Shown piece after piece: positions 8,117 to 17,079 of a DNA stretch of 64,000 nucleotides. The notes below the pieces were generated by a model. That model did not search any database, was not told where the DNA came from, and worked only from the letters and a program-made list of their open reading frames with translations. The DNA lies in contig NZ_JHBV01000041.1 in NCBI RefSeq assembly GCF_000724545.1, positions 310,001 to 374,000 on the forward strand, read 5' to 3'. Origin of the DNA: Aureispira sp. CCB-QB1 (GTDB lineage: Bacteria; Bacteroidota; Bacteroidia; Chitinophagales; Saprospiraceae). How positions within the stretch are numbered: position 1 is the first letter of the stretch; the number at the start of each line of letters is the position of its first letter. The position numbers and the translations under genes are program-made.

Positions 8117-9289
8117 TTAAATATCTTCGACTTTACGAACAAACATTGGTCCTGAATTTAAAAAATTTCCCATAGCGTCAACTCGATTAATAATAGGCGC
8201 AAAACCAACGTAACGAATGCTCAATGACTTTGTTTTATCGTTCCATACCCAGTCCTGTAACAACCGCAAATTTTTAATATCGCTGCCATTCATCTTAGAT
8301 TTTACCACTTGATTGGTTTCTTTAAAAGTCTTAGGATCAAAGGTAATAATAGTATCAATAGACGCTCCTAAATGCTTTGTCTCTTCAGCCTTTAAGTATT
8401 CTGTGCCATCAGCATCAAAAGTATAGCCCAATTTAGTGGTTGCAGCATTTTCTCTAAACCCTTTCATCATCATTTCAATAACCACACTAATATCTTGTTC
8501 TTGCTTTATCATTTTAACTGTAGATAAATCAAAGTTTCGATACATACGTTTTGCCCAAGTAACCGTTGAGGATGATAAATCTGGTGCTGCTGTCAATGCT
8601 TCTGGCTTCATCCAAAAAAGAGGTTTTAAATCTGCTGGACTAGCAGGAGTATTGGAAGTTTTTTCGTATGCCAATGGAGCGATAGCCAAGGCAATGGATT
8701 TAAAAGTCATCTCTTTTTGGCTATAATAAATTACTTGACGCAGTCTAAATGCTCTGACTGTTTCTGGGTCTAATGCGTTTACTACTACTTGCTGTTGCTC
8801 TTTCATCGTCTTCGGATCAAATGTAAAAATAGTATCGACTCGACCAATCAAACGCTCTACTTCTTTTGAAGCATATTTGTCCTTTAAAGTGGCATCTTTG
8901 TAAAATGTCATTTCACGACGATTTTTGAGCACCTTTTCAAATAAATCATGGTCGTCATTGTGAGAAGCATTCAAATCCGTTACTTGATACTTCAATATTT
9001 TGAAACTGTTTCGACTCTTAAAGCCTAAATTCTCCATCAGTAATCTTTCGGGATCTTCCTTATCATAATCCCATCGGTTGTAGTTGAGCGCATAATCTAC
9101 TTCAGCTTCTCCCAACCAAATAATATCCGCATTTTGTTCCAATTCGCTCAAAGTGGGAATTGCTTCTTTTTTAGGCTTTTTAGTTTCTAGATTCGTTGTT
9201 GTAACATGATCTGTAGAGCCTGTTTCGGTAGACGTACAGCTTGTCATCAACAATGCAGACAAACTCATTGTCTGTATTAAATAAGTCAT
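8117..9289 (-). CDS. Lipoprotein with two tandem GldN-like domains
   Basis: The start is set at ATG 9289 (the longer frame begins with GTG 9295). The signal ends in a lipobox (LLMTSC). The rest splits into two related halves of about 170 residues. Each has a charged start with an aromatic (ADIIWLGEAEVDYAL; VTWAKRMYRNFDL), a D-T-I-x-T-F-D-P-K-T segment, a V-R/K-x-x-R-L-x-Q strand and a terminal strand with I-A-P or F-A-P. The first half ends LFWMKP and the second PMFVRK. This pattern resembles GldN, a periplasmic component of the Bacteroidota gliding/type IX secretion machinery. Canonical GldN has one such domain, so a duplicated paralogue is inferred. Confidence 0.55.
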   Translation of the reverse strand: MTYLIQTMSLSALLMTSCTSTETGSTDHVTTTNLETKKPKKEAIPTLSELEQNADIIWLGEAEVDYALNYNRWDYDKEDPERLLMENLGFKSRNSFKILKYQVTDLNASHNDDHDLFEKVLKNRREMTFYKDATLKDKYASKEVERLIGRVDTIFTFDPKTMKEQQQVVVNALDPETVRAFRLRQVIYYSQKEMTFKSIALAIAPLAYEKTSNTPASPADLKPLFWMKPEALTAAPDLSSSTVTWAKRMYRNFDLSTVKMIKQEQDISVVIEMMMKGFRENAATTKLGYTFDADGTEYLKAEETKHLGASIDTIITFDPKTFKETNQVVKSKMNGSDIKNLRLLQDWVWNDKTKSLSIRYVGFAPIINRVDAMGNFLNSGPMFVRKVEDI

Positions 9290-9636
9290 TTTCACAGTGA
9301 GGTTGATTTTGTAAGAGAGTATTCTCTTCTTAGTTTAAACTATTTATTTATATAATATATAATACACCAAGGAGAATAGGTTACAGAAATATTGTACTAG
9401 AAAATGCTAAAATTTTATTGCATGGGAACTTTTCTTAAAAAGATGCCGTTAAGGGGGTTATAATGATAACCTAGTGTATTTTCTCAAAAATCACTACATC
9501 CACTTTTTTGCCGTTATGAAAGTCTAAAACTAGATACTTACTCTTTTTTATAAGCCTTTGACAAATTGCTTACTATTTGTACAACATGAATGCCCATTCA
9601 TGTACATAGGCTATTGATAACGCAAAAAATAATAAC
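9290..9636. other. Divergent non-coding region
   Basis: Separates the GldN-like gene from the LRR gene. I see no RNA, repeat or complete promoter. Confidence 0.4.
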
Positions 9637-10482
9637 ATGATAACTACAGATATAGATTTTGATAGAGTAAAAGCTCTATTAGCAAGCCCCCTTGAGCAAA
9701 ATCAACGGGTTAGTTTAGCCTTACTCAATAGTATTAAAATACCCCAAGATGAAACATTAGCAGAATTGATGACCAATAGCAATGATAAGTTATTGTGGTG
9801 CATCGAGTTTGATCTAACAGAAAAAGTAACAATCATCAAACTCGAACAGGGATTTAGCCGCCGTAATATTTCTTTAGCTCCTTTTGTAAATCTCGAAAAG
9901 CTATACTTTAATCAACAAAATTGGAACAGAGGACAAATTCCGTTTGCTACTTTGAAGGGAATTAAAACCGTTAGTCTTACAGGGCATCAATTGCATGAGT
10001 TTCCTAAAAATATTCGAGTACTAAACCAATTAGAAACGCTCTATCTAGGAAAAAATAGATTCATAAAAATTCCTGCGGAAATCGGTCAATTAAAGATGTT
10101 GAGAGTGCTCATTCTTTCTAGAAATAGATTAAAAAGCCTTCCAACGCACCTTTTCAGATTAAGCCATTTAAACAATTTAAATCTTAGTAACAATCATTTG
10201 ACAACAATACCTAGAGATATTGGTTTGTTGCAGAATTTAGAGATATTAAATGTAGCATCTAATAAACTAAGGGATTTACCAACGAGTATTGGCGAACTTC
10301 GTCAGTTAAAAATTCTAAACCTAAATGGCAATCACTTGGAAACCTTGCCCAATCAAATTCGTAATTTGACGCAATTGGAAACACTCCATCTAAGAGGAAA
10401 CCCTATTGCTAAAAATAAAGGACTCCTCAATCACTTACAAAGATTGCTGCCCAACACAAGCCTACTTTTTAACAAAAAATAA
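9637..10482 (+). CDS. Cytoplasmic leucine-rich repeat protein
   Basis: A 281-residue protein with no signal peptide. Residues from about 85 to 270 carry six to seven 23-residue leucine-rich repeats of the pattern LxxLxLxxNxLxxLPxxIxxL (for example LETLYLGKNRFIKIPAEI, LEILNVASNKLRDLP, LKILNLNGNHLETLP). The first 80 residues are a helical N-terminal cap without clear family. LRR solenoids bind proteins; the partner is unknown. The gene is monocistronic, with a terminator at 10591-10620. Confidence 0.8.
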   Translation: MITTDIDFDRVKALLASPLEQNQRVSLALLNSIKIPQDETLAELMTNSNDKLLWCIEFDLTEKVTIIKLEQGFSRRNISLAPFVNLEKLYFNQQNWNRGQIPFATLKGIKTVSLTGHQLHEFPKNIRVLNQLETLYLGKNRFIKIPAEIGQLKMLRVLILSRNRLKSLPTHLFRLSHLNNLNLSNNHLTTIPRDIGLLQNLEILNVASNKLRDLPTSIGELRQLKILNLNGNHLETLPNQIRNLTQLETLHLRGNPIAKNKGLLNHLQRLLPNTSLLFNKK

Positions 10483-10590
10483 GCACACACAACAATAATA
10501 ACAATTTATAAAAATAAATATTTCAAAAAATCGACATTTGCGTGAACTATTTTAGTCACTTTGCTGTTATAGTGTTCGTACGATTGTTCT

Positions 10591-10620
10591 AAAGAAGGCT
10601 TCCAAAGTCTTCTTTTTTTA
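10591..10620 (+). terminator. Rho-independent terminator of the LRR gene
   Basis: A 10-bp stem with one G-T pair (10592-10601 with 10605-10614), a 3-base loop, then seven T residues. Confidence 0.7.
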
Positions 10621-10718
10621 TGCCCTTTTTTATGGTTGGTTTGACCAAAGACAAAACAACTCCTCATTCGTTCACCCATCTACCAGACCCCAGACACTCC
10701 TTCTATTAGTTAGTACAA

Positions 10719-12221
10719 TTACTTTTTATAAAAAAAAGTCAACTTACTATTTTCACTATCTAGTACTACGTTTTTAAGACCTCTTTTTTGGAGCGTTTTT
10801 ACCAATTTGCTGACGACTACTTCCAACTTATTATTTCTATTATCCTGAACTATTACAATTGAATTCATATTCAATTGTCCAGTATTTTCTTTCGAAGGCA
10901 AATCAATAGAGCCAGTTAGAACTTTATTATTTAATAGAACATTGTACGCATCTAATTCAATAATATGCTCCTCAAACGGTAATTCAAGATTTGCAGCAGC
11001 AATTTTCAGCCCTGAAAACTCCGTAAGAAGAGGCGAGTACTCATAAATAGTTGTTCCTTTTTTTCGAATGGAGTCTACCAGACATTGAGTGTATAATTTG
11101 TAATTTAGATTAGGTTTCCCTCCTTTTTGATTGGTCACAATATCTGCTTCAATTATATCCATAAGAATGCCTGTTCCTGTGATTTCAGAAGTTGGCATAC
11201 AGATTTCATAGGAGTAAGCATTCAGCCCTTTAATACTTGAATAATGTAGGTTTGAAACTTCACAAAGTATTGTACTACCAATAGGCACATTAGAACTATC
11301 AAGCTTGGGTCTATTTTCCACAGAGTTCCATTCTCGAATCATATCTGGCGAGAGCTTGATGCTAACATAATTTGCCCTTATATCAGCTTCTACCGTGGGA
11401 TTGATAATATGCCGTTGAATCGAAGCATACGAAATGTTCCCTAACCAACGACCAAATAAATAACGCAACCGTTTTTCAATTTTATCATCAGCCTTTCTTA
11501 ATTTTTTCCCATATAGAACAAAATGCTCCAAGGCAATTTTTGTAAGGTCAACGTTTTGTTTACGAAACTGGAGTAAGTATTGTCGAATGCTATCTTGGTA
11601 GGTCTTTGCTTTGAATTCTGAAAGCTGGATTTTATTTCTTTTTATTACTTTACGAATGAACTTCTTCATAGATAACTCTTTGCCTTTACCTTTCCACTGT
11701 AGTGGACCTGTTTCTATAGCTATTTTAAGAAACTTCATGTCATCTATACGAGCACGAGCTTTTAGAATTCGGTAATAAGACTCTGGAGAATAATCAAAAC
11801 TGGTAAAGTCAAACTCTGGTAAGTATGTTTTTATATCGTGTCGATACGATACTTCTAGAGGTAATAGATAAAAGATTTTATCCTTTGTGCAAGGTAGCAA
11901 GTCAATAGTGTAATATTTTGAAGGATGTTTTAGACGAATCTTATCGTATGAAACTGCCTTGAGTTCGTAATTAGACACTATTCGGTTATCGCCTCCTATT
12001 AAATCTCTATAAAAAATAAATTCGTATAGTTCCTTTCCATTTTCTAACTCCCAACCCAAAACATTATTGAATTCGTCAAAGCTTATAAAATCTTTTAGCA
12101 AATTAGAGAATTTTGCCTCTATATCGTCTCCAATACAAACGCATTTGCTTGTGTCATTTTGCGCAAACACAACCTGACTGCTCATCAACAGGAAAAACAA
12201 CAATGATTTTATTGAATTCAT
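10719..12221 (-). CDS. Secreted hypothetical protein
   Basis: The start is placed at ATG 12221, which gives a signal peptide MNSIKSLLFFLLMSSQVVFA; an upstream in-frame start (12275) adds 18 residues with no such logic. The mature protein of about 480 residues is mixed alpha/beta, begins with CVCIGDD and has a long, basic helical middle (FIRKVIKRNKIQL). I recognise no family. The C-terminus has no T9SS signature. It lies between the LRR gene and a copy of repeat family 2. Confidence 0.6.
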   Translation of the reverse strand: MNSIKSLLFFLLMSSQVVFAQNDTSKCVCIGDDIEAKFSNLLKDFISFDEFNNVLGWELENGKELYEFIFYRDLIGGDNRIVSNYELKAVSYDKIRLKHPSKYYTIDLLPCTKDKIFYLLPLEVSYRHDIKTYLPEFDFTSFDYSPESYYRILKARARIDDMKFLKIAIETGPLQWKGKGKELSMKKFIRKVIKRNKIQLSEFKAKTYQDSIRQYLLQFRKQNVDLTKIALEHFVLYGKKLRKADDKIEKRLRYLFGRWLGNISYASIQRHIINPTVEADIRANYVSIKLSPDMIREWNSVENRPKLDSSNVPIGSTILCEVSNLHYSSIKGLNAYSYEICMPTSEITGTGILMDIIEADIVTNQKGGKPNLNYKLYTQCLVDSIRKKGTTIYEYSPLLTEFSGLKIAAANLELPFEEHIIELDAYNVLLNNKVLTGSIDLPSKENTGQLNMNSIVIVQDNRNNKLEVVVSKLVKTLQKRGLKNVVLDSENSKLTFFYKK

Positions 12222-12286
12222 CTTTAGGCATTTATATTTTGATGGTAGTTTATTGATTCCTATAAGAATACACAATTAAGTAATCG

Positions 12287-12439
12287 TTCATAAAAATTTA
12301 TAGGCAAAATAGAATTCTTTTTGCACTGTTCTTCATCAAAAAATCTCGTTTTAGCCCGCTAAAACTTCAATTCTTTTCTTTGAACAGCACTAAAAACAAT
12401 TACATTTTTAACTATACTTTTTTCTGTCCACTTACTTAA
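12287..12439. repeat. Dispersed repeat family 2, copy 2, without the cassette
   Basis: Matches 599-774 over its whole length with few substitutions but lacks the 22-bp insertion: here CCCGCT runs straight into AAAACTTC. It is intergenic, between two minus-strand genes. Confidence 0.85.
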
Positions 12440-12460
12440 AAGAAGATAAGTAGTATCTTA

Positions 12461-13324
12461 TTAAAAAATGAAGATACGTTTTGTTATTTTAGGAATCCAA
12501 CAACCTACCTTCCCTCTATAATTTTTATAATCTAATCCAAACCTTAATTCCATATCTTTTTCTTCTATGGGCTTGACAACAAGCTCCCAAAGGACTGCCC
12601 CCAAAAGGGCATACAACAAGATAGGAATTGAACTAAAAATAATGCTTATAGCAACAACTTGCCCGACTCCTGCTATTGCCATAGGATTTCTCACATATTT
12701 ATAAGGACCTGCTACAACTAACTTTTGAGTTTGATCCAATGGCAAAGGTGTTCCCTCTCCTTTTTTGACCATAAAATACGCACTGCAAATCCCCAACATA
12801 CTACATATCAAAAAGAACGAGAGTCCTATCAATTTATTGGTTTCTTTTACGAAAGGTATTCCTTCAGATGATTCCATGATCAATATTGGAAACAGCATTA
12901 AAGTTATTAGCCAAATGCTAATCATTTGAACTATTGTTTTCAGCCAATTCTTAGTAAAACTCTTTGTATTTGACTCTCTAAACATTAATTTTTCAAATAC
13001 CAAGAAACAATTATAACATAAGCCTAGTATCATAATAGTTGTTCCTAAAAAGCCTCCCTGTGTCAATATAGAAGCATTAATACAATACAATGTTGCAAAT
13101 GCAAAGCCGCCCAAAATAACAAATTCTATTTCTTGCTTGCCCCAATACGCTCTTGCTATAGATAGTATGGCAATAATTAAGATATCTGGCAATAAAAATG
13201 AATTAAATGCTATGCTATGTATTCCTGGAAATTGAAAAGCGTCGTAGAAATTTTGATTGGTTAACAATCCTATCCACCAAAAAGAAATTAATGCTGCTTG
13301 TAATAAATATGCTGTTCCTTTCAT
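12461..13324 (-). CDS. Membrane methyltransferase of the ICMT/phospholipid methyltransferase class
   Basis: A 287-residue protein with six to seven hydrophobic segments. The C-terminal third carries the class signature: GPYKYVRNPMA at about 208-218, a long hydrophobic segment, then a glutamate-rich turn with FGLDYKNYRGKV. In this superfamily (isoprenylcysteine carboxyl methyltransferase, PEMT, NnrU-like) the region binds S-adenosylmethionine and methylates lipid-like substrates in the membrane. The substrate is unknown. It lies 27 bp after the gene at 13352-13885, in the same direction, so the two could be an operon. Confidence 0.75.
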   Translation of the reverse strand: MKGTAYLLQAALISFWWIGLLTNQNFYDAFQFPGIHSIAFNSFLLPDILIIAILSIARAYWGKQEIEFVILGGFAFATLYCINASILTQGGFLGTTIMILGLCYNCFLVFEKLMFRESNTKSFTKNWLKTIVQMISIWLITLMLFPILIMESSEGIPFVKETNKLIGLSFFLICSMLGICSAYFMVKKGEGTPLPLDQTQKLVVAGPYKYVRNPMAIAGVGQVVAISIIFSSIPILLYALLGAVLWELVVKPIEEKDMELRFGLDYKNYRGKVGCWIPKITKRIFIF

Positions 13325-13351
13325 GAATAATATTTTTGTAAGACTTTTCTT

Positions 13352-13885
13352 TTAGCTCTCTTTTTTTTGCTCTAGTAATTCTTTTGCCGCTCTTTTAGCA
13401 GCTTCAACAAGGCTCGGATTGGCAATTATTTCGAGTAGTTCGTCTGTAGATTTATTTTTAAATCTTTTTTTGAAAAACTCCATATTAGAGGAGGGCTTAA
13501 CAAGTTTGGACTCTAGGCTTCTTTTTTCCTCCAAATAATCTAAGAAAATCTTTTCATTGGTCAACACATAAGAACCCAAAAAGATAAGTACGCTAATAAT
13601 ATCTACTGTGATAAAAACAATCAGGTCAAAAAGTAGAAAATCTACTCGATTTAAACTGGCAGCAATTGCTATAAGACCCAAAAAAATAATCCCTTTTCTT
13701 CGATCAAAATAAAGCAAAAAACCATTTATTAGCAAAAGACTAGCGCCTATAAATGCATTCAACCAATCTGTCTCGCCAAAAATAAGCGTTATAAATAAAC
13801 CAATAACAAGCATAACAAATGTAAAGACACTACCTTCCTTATTAGGATTCATTTCACCATCGTCATCCAAGACTAAATTATTCAT
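13352..13885 (-). CDS. Hypothetical membrane protein
   Basis: I take ATG 13885 as the start. The longer frame begins with a TTG inside the etf terminator hairpin (13939-13979), which is unlikely as coding sequence. The 177-residue product has four hydrophobic segments, then a charged C-terminal tail (FFKKRFKNKSTDELLEIIANP, followed by an alanine-rich helix) that could be cytoplasmic. No family recognised. It is probably co-transcribed with the methyltransferase downstream. Confidence 0.6.
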   Translation of the reverse strand: MNNLVLDDDGEMNPNKEGSVFTFVMLVIGLFITLIFGETDWLNAFIGASLLLINGFLLYFDRRKGIIFLGLIAIAASLNRVDFLLFDLIVFITVDIISVLIFLGSYVLTNEKIFLDYLEEKRSLESKLVKPSSNMEFFKKRFKNKSTDELLEIIANPSLVEAAKRAAKELLEQKKES

Positions 13886-13938
13886 TGCAATTGGGTTAAA
13901 AGAGTCATTAAAAATAATAACAACGCTGCTAACGATTG

Positions 13939-13979
13939 TAAAAAATAAAAAGCGCAATACTCAACAAAGAGCACTGCGC
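13939..13979 (-). terminator. Rho-independent terminator of the etfBA operon
   Basis: An 11-bp stem with two G-T pairs on the minus strand (13979-13969 with 13962-13952), a loop of 6, then TTTTTATTTTTTA. Confidence 0.75.
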
Positions 13980-14060
13980 CAAGTAATTACAGGTTGTTAT
14001 ATCTATATAGTCATAAAAACACTCCATTTAGTGTTCTTACAACCTTCTATTTTACCTTAA

Positions 14061-15014
14061 TTAGTTTTGAGATTTGAACTTTTTCAAAGCCTCATTCAAA
14101 CGAGGAACAACCTCGAATAAATCGCCAACAACACCATAATCTGCCGCCTTGAAGAAAGGAGCCTCAGGATCTTTGTTGATTACAACAATCACTTTAGATT
14201 GATTGACACCCGCCAAATGTTGGATAGCACCAGAAATACCTACTGCAATGTACAACGTTGGACGAATCGCAACACCTGTTTGACCAACGTGCTCGTGGTG
14301 AGGACGCCAGTGTACATCTGCTACAGGACGAGAACAAGCTGTTGTTGCGCCCAAGATATCAGCCATTTCTTCAATCATACCCCAGTTTTCAGGACCTTTC
14401 ATACCACGACCAGCAGAAACTACTAATTCAGCCTCTGGCAATGGCACAATACCTTCTACAGTAGATTGTTCTTTCACTTTTACACGTGCCGCAGGAGCGT
14501 CAATAGCCAATGTTTCTACTGCTACATCGCTTCCACTTGCCTCTGGACGGAAAGTATTCGGAGCAATAGTCAATACTTTGTTAGTTGACTTGATTTCGTA
14601 AGTAGCAAAACCTTTACCAGAGAATACTCCTTTTTGAACAGAGAAGTTTCCAGCAGTAGGTACGCTAATAACAGCAGATGCCATCCCTGCTTCCATGCGA
14701 ACTGCCACACGACCAGCCAACGATTTACCAGAAGAAGAATGTGCAAAAACAACACAATCTGCACCTAGTTGCTCAGCAGCTTTGCTGATAATAGCAGCAT
14801 ATACTTGAGAATCAAAATCATCTGAAGCAGCAACATTGTATACTTTTGATGCGCCATATTGTCCCAACTTGTCAGCACCTTCAGCTGTTCCGATTGTCAA
14901 AGCGATACATTCTGTACCCAACGCTTGTGCCGCCAAATTGCCATAAGTTACTGCCTCTAAAGCAGCTTTTTTGATAGAGCCCGTTAAGCTCTCTGCAAAT
15001 ACTAAAACAGCCAT
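14061..15014 (-). CDS. etfA: Electron transfer flavoprotein alpha subunit
   Basis: A 317-residue protein of the usual EtfA length. The N-terminal adenine-nucleotide-hydrolase-like domain starts MAVLVFAE. The C-terminal FAD-binding half has VVSAGRGMKGPENWGMIEEMADILGA-type sequence, ACSRPVADVHW, the QTGVAIRPTLYIAVGISGAIQHLAGV segment and INKDPEAPFFKAADYGVVGD. With EtfB it forms a soluble heterodimer that passes electrons from acyl-CoA dehydrogenases to the ETF:quinone oxidoreductase. It lies 4 bp after etfB. Confidence 0.95.
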   Translation of the reverse strand: MAVLVFAESLTGSIKKAALEAVTYGNLAAQALGTECIALTIGTAEGADKLGQYGASKVYNVAASDDFDSQVYAAIISKAAEQLGADCVVFAHSSSGKSLAGRVAVRMEAGMASAVISVPTAGNFSVQKGVFSGKGFATYEIKSTNKVLTIAPNTFRPEASGSDVAVETLAIDAPAARVKVKEQSTVEGIVPLPEAELVVSAGRGMKGPENWGMIEEMADILGATTACSRPVADVHWRPHHEHVGQTGVAIRPTLYIAVGISGAIQHLAGVNQSKVIVVINKDPEAPFFKAADYGVVGDLFEVVPRLNEALKKFKSQN

Positions 15015-15018
15015 ATTA

Positions 15019-15759
15019 TTAAATCACTTTTGCTTCGTTATGTAATAAATTCACTAACTCCTCCATGTTCTCTGGATCAATTAGTTTCACCCCAGTTTTC
15101 TCTGCTGGGTAGTCGTATTTAACTACAGTAGCCAAATCAGCCGCTTCAACAGCTGGGATTACTGTAATTGGCTTACGCTTTGCCATCATAATGCCACGCA
15201 TGTTTGGAATACGTTGCTCTGCCATACCTTTAGCACAACTCAATACAAAAGGAGCTTCTACTTCAACCGTTTCTTCTCCTCCTTCTATATCACGATTAAT
15301 AGTTGCAGTTGTTCCTGCCACATCCATCTTGGTACCATAAGAGATAAATGGCATATCCAAAAGCTCTGCTACCATAGCTCCTACTTCAGAACCATTGTAG
15401 TCGATGGTTTCTTTACCTAACAAAACCATATCAAAACCTTCTGCTTTTGCATACTCAGCTATTTGCTTAGCTGTAAATAGAGCACTACTTGCTTCTGCGT
15501 CTACACGTACAGCACTATCTGCACCAATTGCCAATCCTTTACGAATAACTGTTTCATTGGCTTTTGGTCCTACGTGAAACAAGGTCACAGAACCACCTAC
15601 TTGCTCTTTCAACTCCAAAGCACGTACCAATGCATACCACTCATCGTATGGGTTCATTATAAACTGAACACCATTTGTATCAAATTCTGTATCACCATTG
15701 GTGAACTTGATCTTAGTAGTTGTATCTGGCGTCTGGCTTACACAAACTAATAATTTCAT
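15019..15759 (-). CDS. etfB: Electron transfer flavoprotein beta subunit
   Basis: ATG 15759 gives the standard EtfB start MKLLVCVSQTPDT; the longer frame to 15849 adds 30 residues that do not belong to the family. Of 246 residues, NPYDEWYALVRALELKE and the ADSAVRVD and GKETIDYNGSEVGAMVAELL segments are hallmark AMP/FAD-domain motifs. It is the first gene of the etfBA operon. A TATATTTG box at 15807-15814 (minus) lies in a suitable place for the -7 element, though I see no matching -33 TTTG. No acyl-CoA dehydrogenase gene is adjacent. Confidence 0.95.
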   Translation of the reverse strand: MKLLVCVSQTPDTTTKIKFTNGDTEFDTNGVQFIMNPYDEWYALVRALELKEQVGGSVTLFHVGPKANETVIRKGLAIGADSAVRVDAEASSALFTAKQIAEYAKAEGFDMVLLGKETIDYNGSEVGAMVAELLDMPFISYGTKMDVAGTTATINRDIEGGEETVEVEAPFVLSCAKGMAEQRIPNMRGIMMAKRKPITVIPAVEAADLATVVKYDYPAEKTGVKLIDPENMEELVNLLHNEAKVI

Positions 15760-16077
15760 AAAATTGTATTTATTTTTAAAACTTTCAATATTTTTTGAAA
15801 CAACGCCAAATATAGATAAGTCTAAGTGATTTTTATAATGAATTTGCACTTTATTTCAACAATTCCACTTCAGTACTCTAAAATTCAGTAGTAAGATCAA
15901 TTTTTAATACTTATTTGTGTTGATTCTCACCCTTACAACAACAATTTGAGTGGATGGTTGAGGCTTTTTTTATCTAAATTGATAGTTTAATATTCAAATT
16001 TGAAGTTGTATATTCGGAATACTTTAGGATCTTTGATTCCCAACTTAATTAAGAATGCTTACCAAAATCTACGAATT
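15760..16077. other. Divergent region between etfB and the MbnP-like gene
   Basis: Contains the putative -7 box TATATTTG for etfB at 15807-15814 (minus strand). I see no repeat or RNA gene. Confidence 0.4.
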
Positions 16078-16875
16078 ATGTTCCTTCAAAAACGTTTCTT
16101 TTTTTATGCATTATGTGCTATTCTAAGTTTACAAAGTTGTGCAGAGCGCGTTGGATGTATTGATCCCAAAGCCGTTAACTATGATTCTAATGCGCAGTTA
16201 GCTAGCAATGATTGTGTTTACCCTACCTTGGCCATCGAATTTGATTTTAAAATGGGCAATCTTCCTTTTGAAATCAATCGAATTTATACCATAAATGGTC
16301 ATAAAACTGCCTTTAAGGAGCTTCAATTCTATATTTCTCAAATCAAATTAGTACGATCTGATCAAACGTCTATAGAGGTTAATAATTTATATCCACTGGT
16401 AAAAAAGACGAATACTCACATCCCCATAGGAACTGCTTTTTTAGAAACGTATGAACAACTTCAGTTCAACGTAGGAGTTGATCCCGCTGCCAATGCTCTG
16501 ATAACAAACTACTTGACAGATGCTTCCCATCCTCTTGCCTTACAGTCTCCTGATACCATGCATCTAAGTTTAAACGAAGGTTATATTTTTCTAAAAATGG
16601 TTGGGAAAGTAGATCGAAATGGGGATGGTATTCCCAATGAAAATGAATCTTTTGACTTTCGAATCGGTAGCAATACTTTATTACAAAGCATTGATTTACC
16701 TATCCAAAAAACGTTAACAGAATCAGCAGAAGTCATAGCACTAGAAATAGATGTAGCAACGTTATTTGATAGTGTCAATTTGCAGATAGAGAAAAAAACA
16801 CATACTTCAGATAACTTTGCTTTAGCTCAAAAAATAGCCCATAATGTTCCTCAAGCGATAACCGTTCAATATTAA
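16078..16875 (+). CDS. MbnP-family lipoprotein
   Basis: The start is set at ATG 16078, giving MFLQKRFFFYALCAILSLQSC with the lipidation cysteine at 21; the longer frame starts with TTG at 16000. Directly after is a GCIDPKAVNYDSNAQ...CVY module, the short cysteine-paired repeat common in secreted marine Bacteroidota proteins. The remainder has the MbnP-like pattern: IEFDFKMGN, LQFYISQIKLV, FNVGVDPAANAL and GYIFLKMVGKVD. MbnP-like proteins are periplasmic and often sit beside a dihaem MbnH protein in copper handling; no such partner is here. The gene is followed by a MITE-like repeat. Confidence 0.75.
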   Translation: MFLQKRFFFYALCAILSLQSCAERVGCIDPKAVNYDSNAQLASNDCVYPTLAIEFDFKMGNLPFEINRIYTINGHKTAFKELQFYISQIKLVRSDQTSIEVNNLYPLVKKTNTHIPIGTAFLETYEQLQFNVGVDPAANALITNYLTDASHPLALQSPDTMHLSLNEGYIFLKMVGKVDRNGDGIPNENESFDFRIGSNTLLQSIDLPIQKTLTESAEVIALEIDVATLFDSVNLQIEKKTHTSDNFALAQKIAHNVPQAITVQY

Positions 16876-16923
16876 AACATAGGAGTTATCCATGAAGTAA
16901 CAACATAACTGATTACTATATCA

Positions 16924-17069
16924 CAATAGTTCGTTGAAAAACTTTATTAGTTTGATAATTAATAAGTTATGATTTTATCGCATTTTGTGTTAAAATTTTG
17001 ATTATCAAACTAATATAAATGTGCTTTTTTATCTTTTTGGTAAAAAAGTAAAAAATCAACGAACTACTA
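16924..17069 (+). repeat. MITE-like element, copy A (simple form)
   Basis: About 146 bp with terminal inverted repeats CAATAGTTCGTTGA and TCAACGAACTACTA, flanked by the 6-bp direct repeat ATATCA (16918-16923 and 17070-17075). An inner inverted repeat (TTTGATAAT...GATTATCAAA) lies at 16951 to about 17004. It has no GC-rich cassettes and no reading frame. Confidence 0.75.
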
Positions 17070-17079
17070 ATATCAATTA

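Noticed and set aside
14061-15759. An Etf-linked electron-bifurcating system
   Set aside because: Bifurcating Etf usually lies beside a dehydrogenase or ferredoxin gene; none is adjacent, so an ordinary respiratory Etf is more likely.
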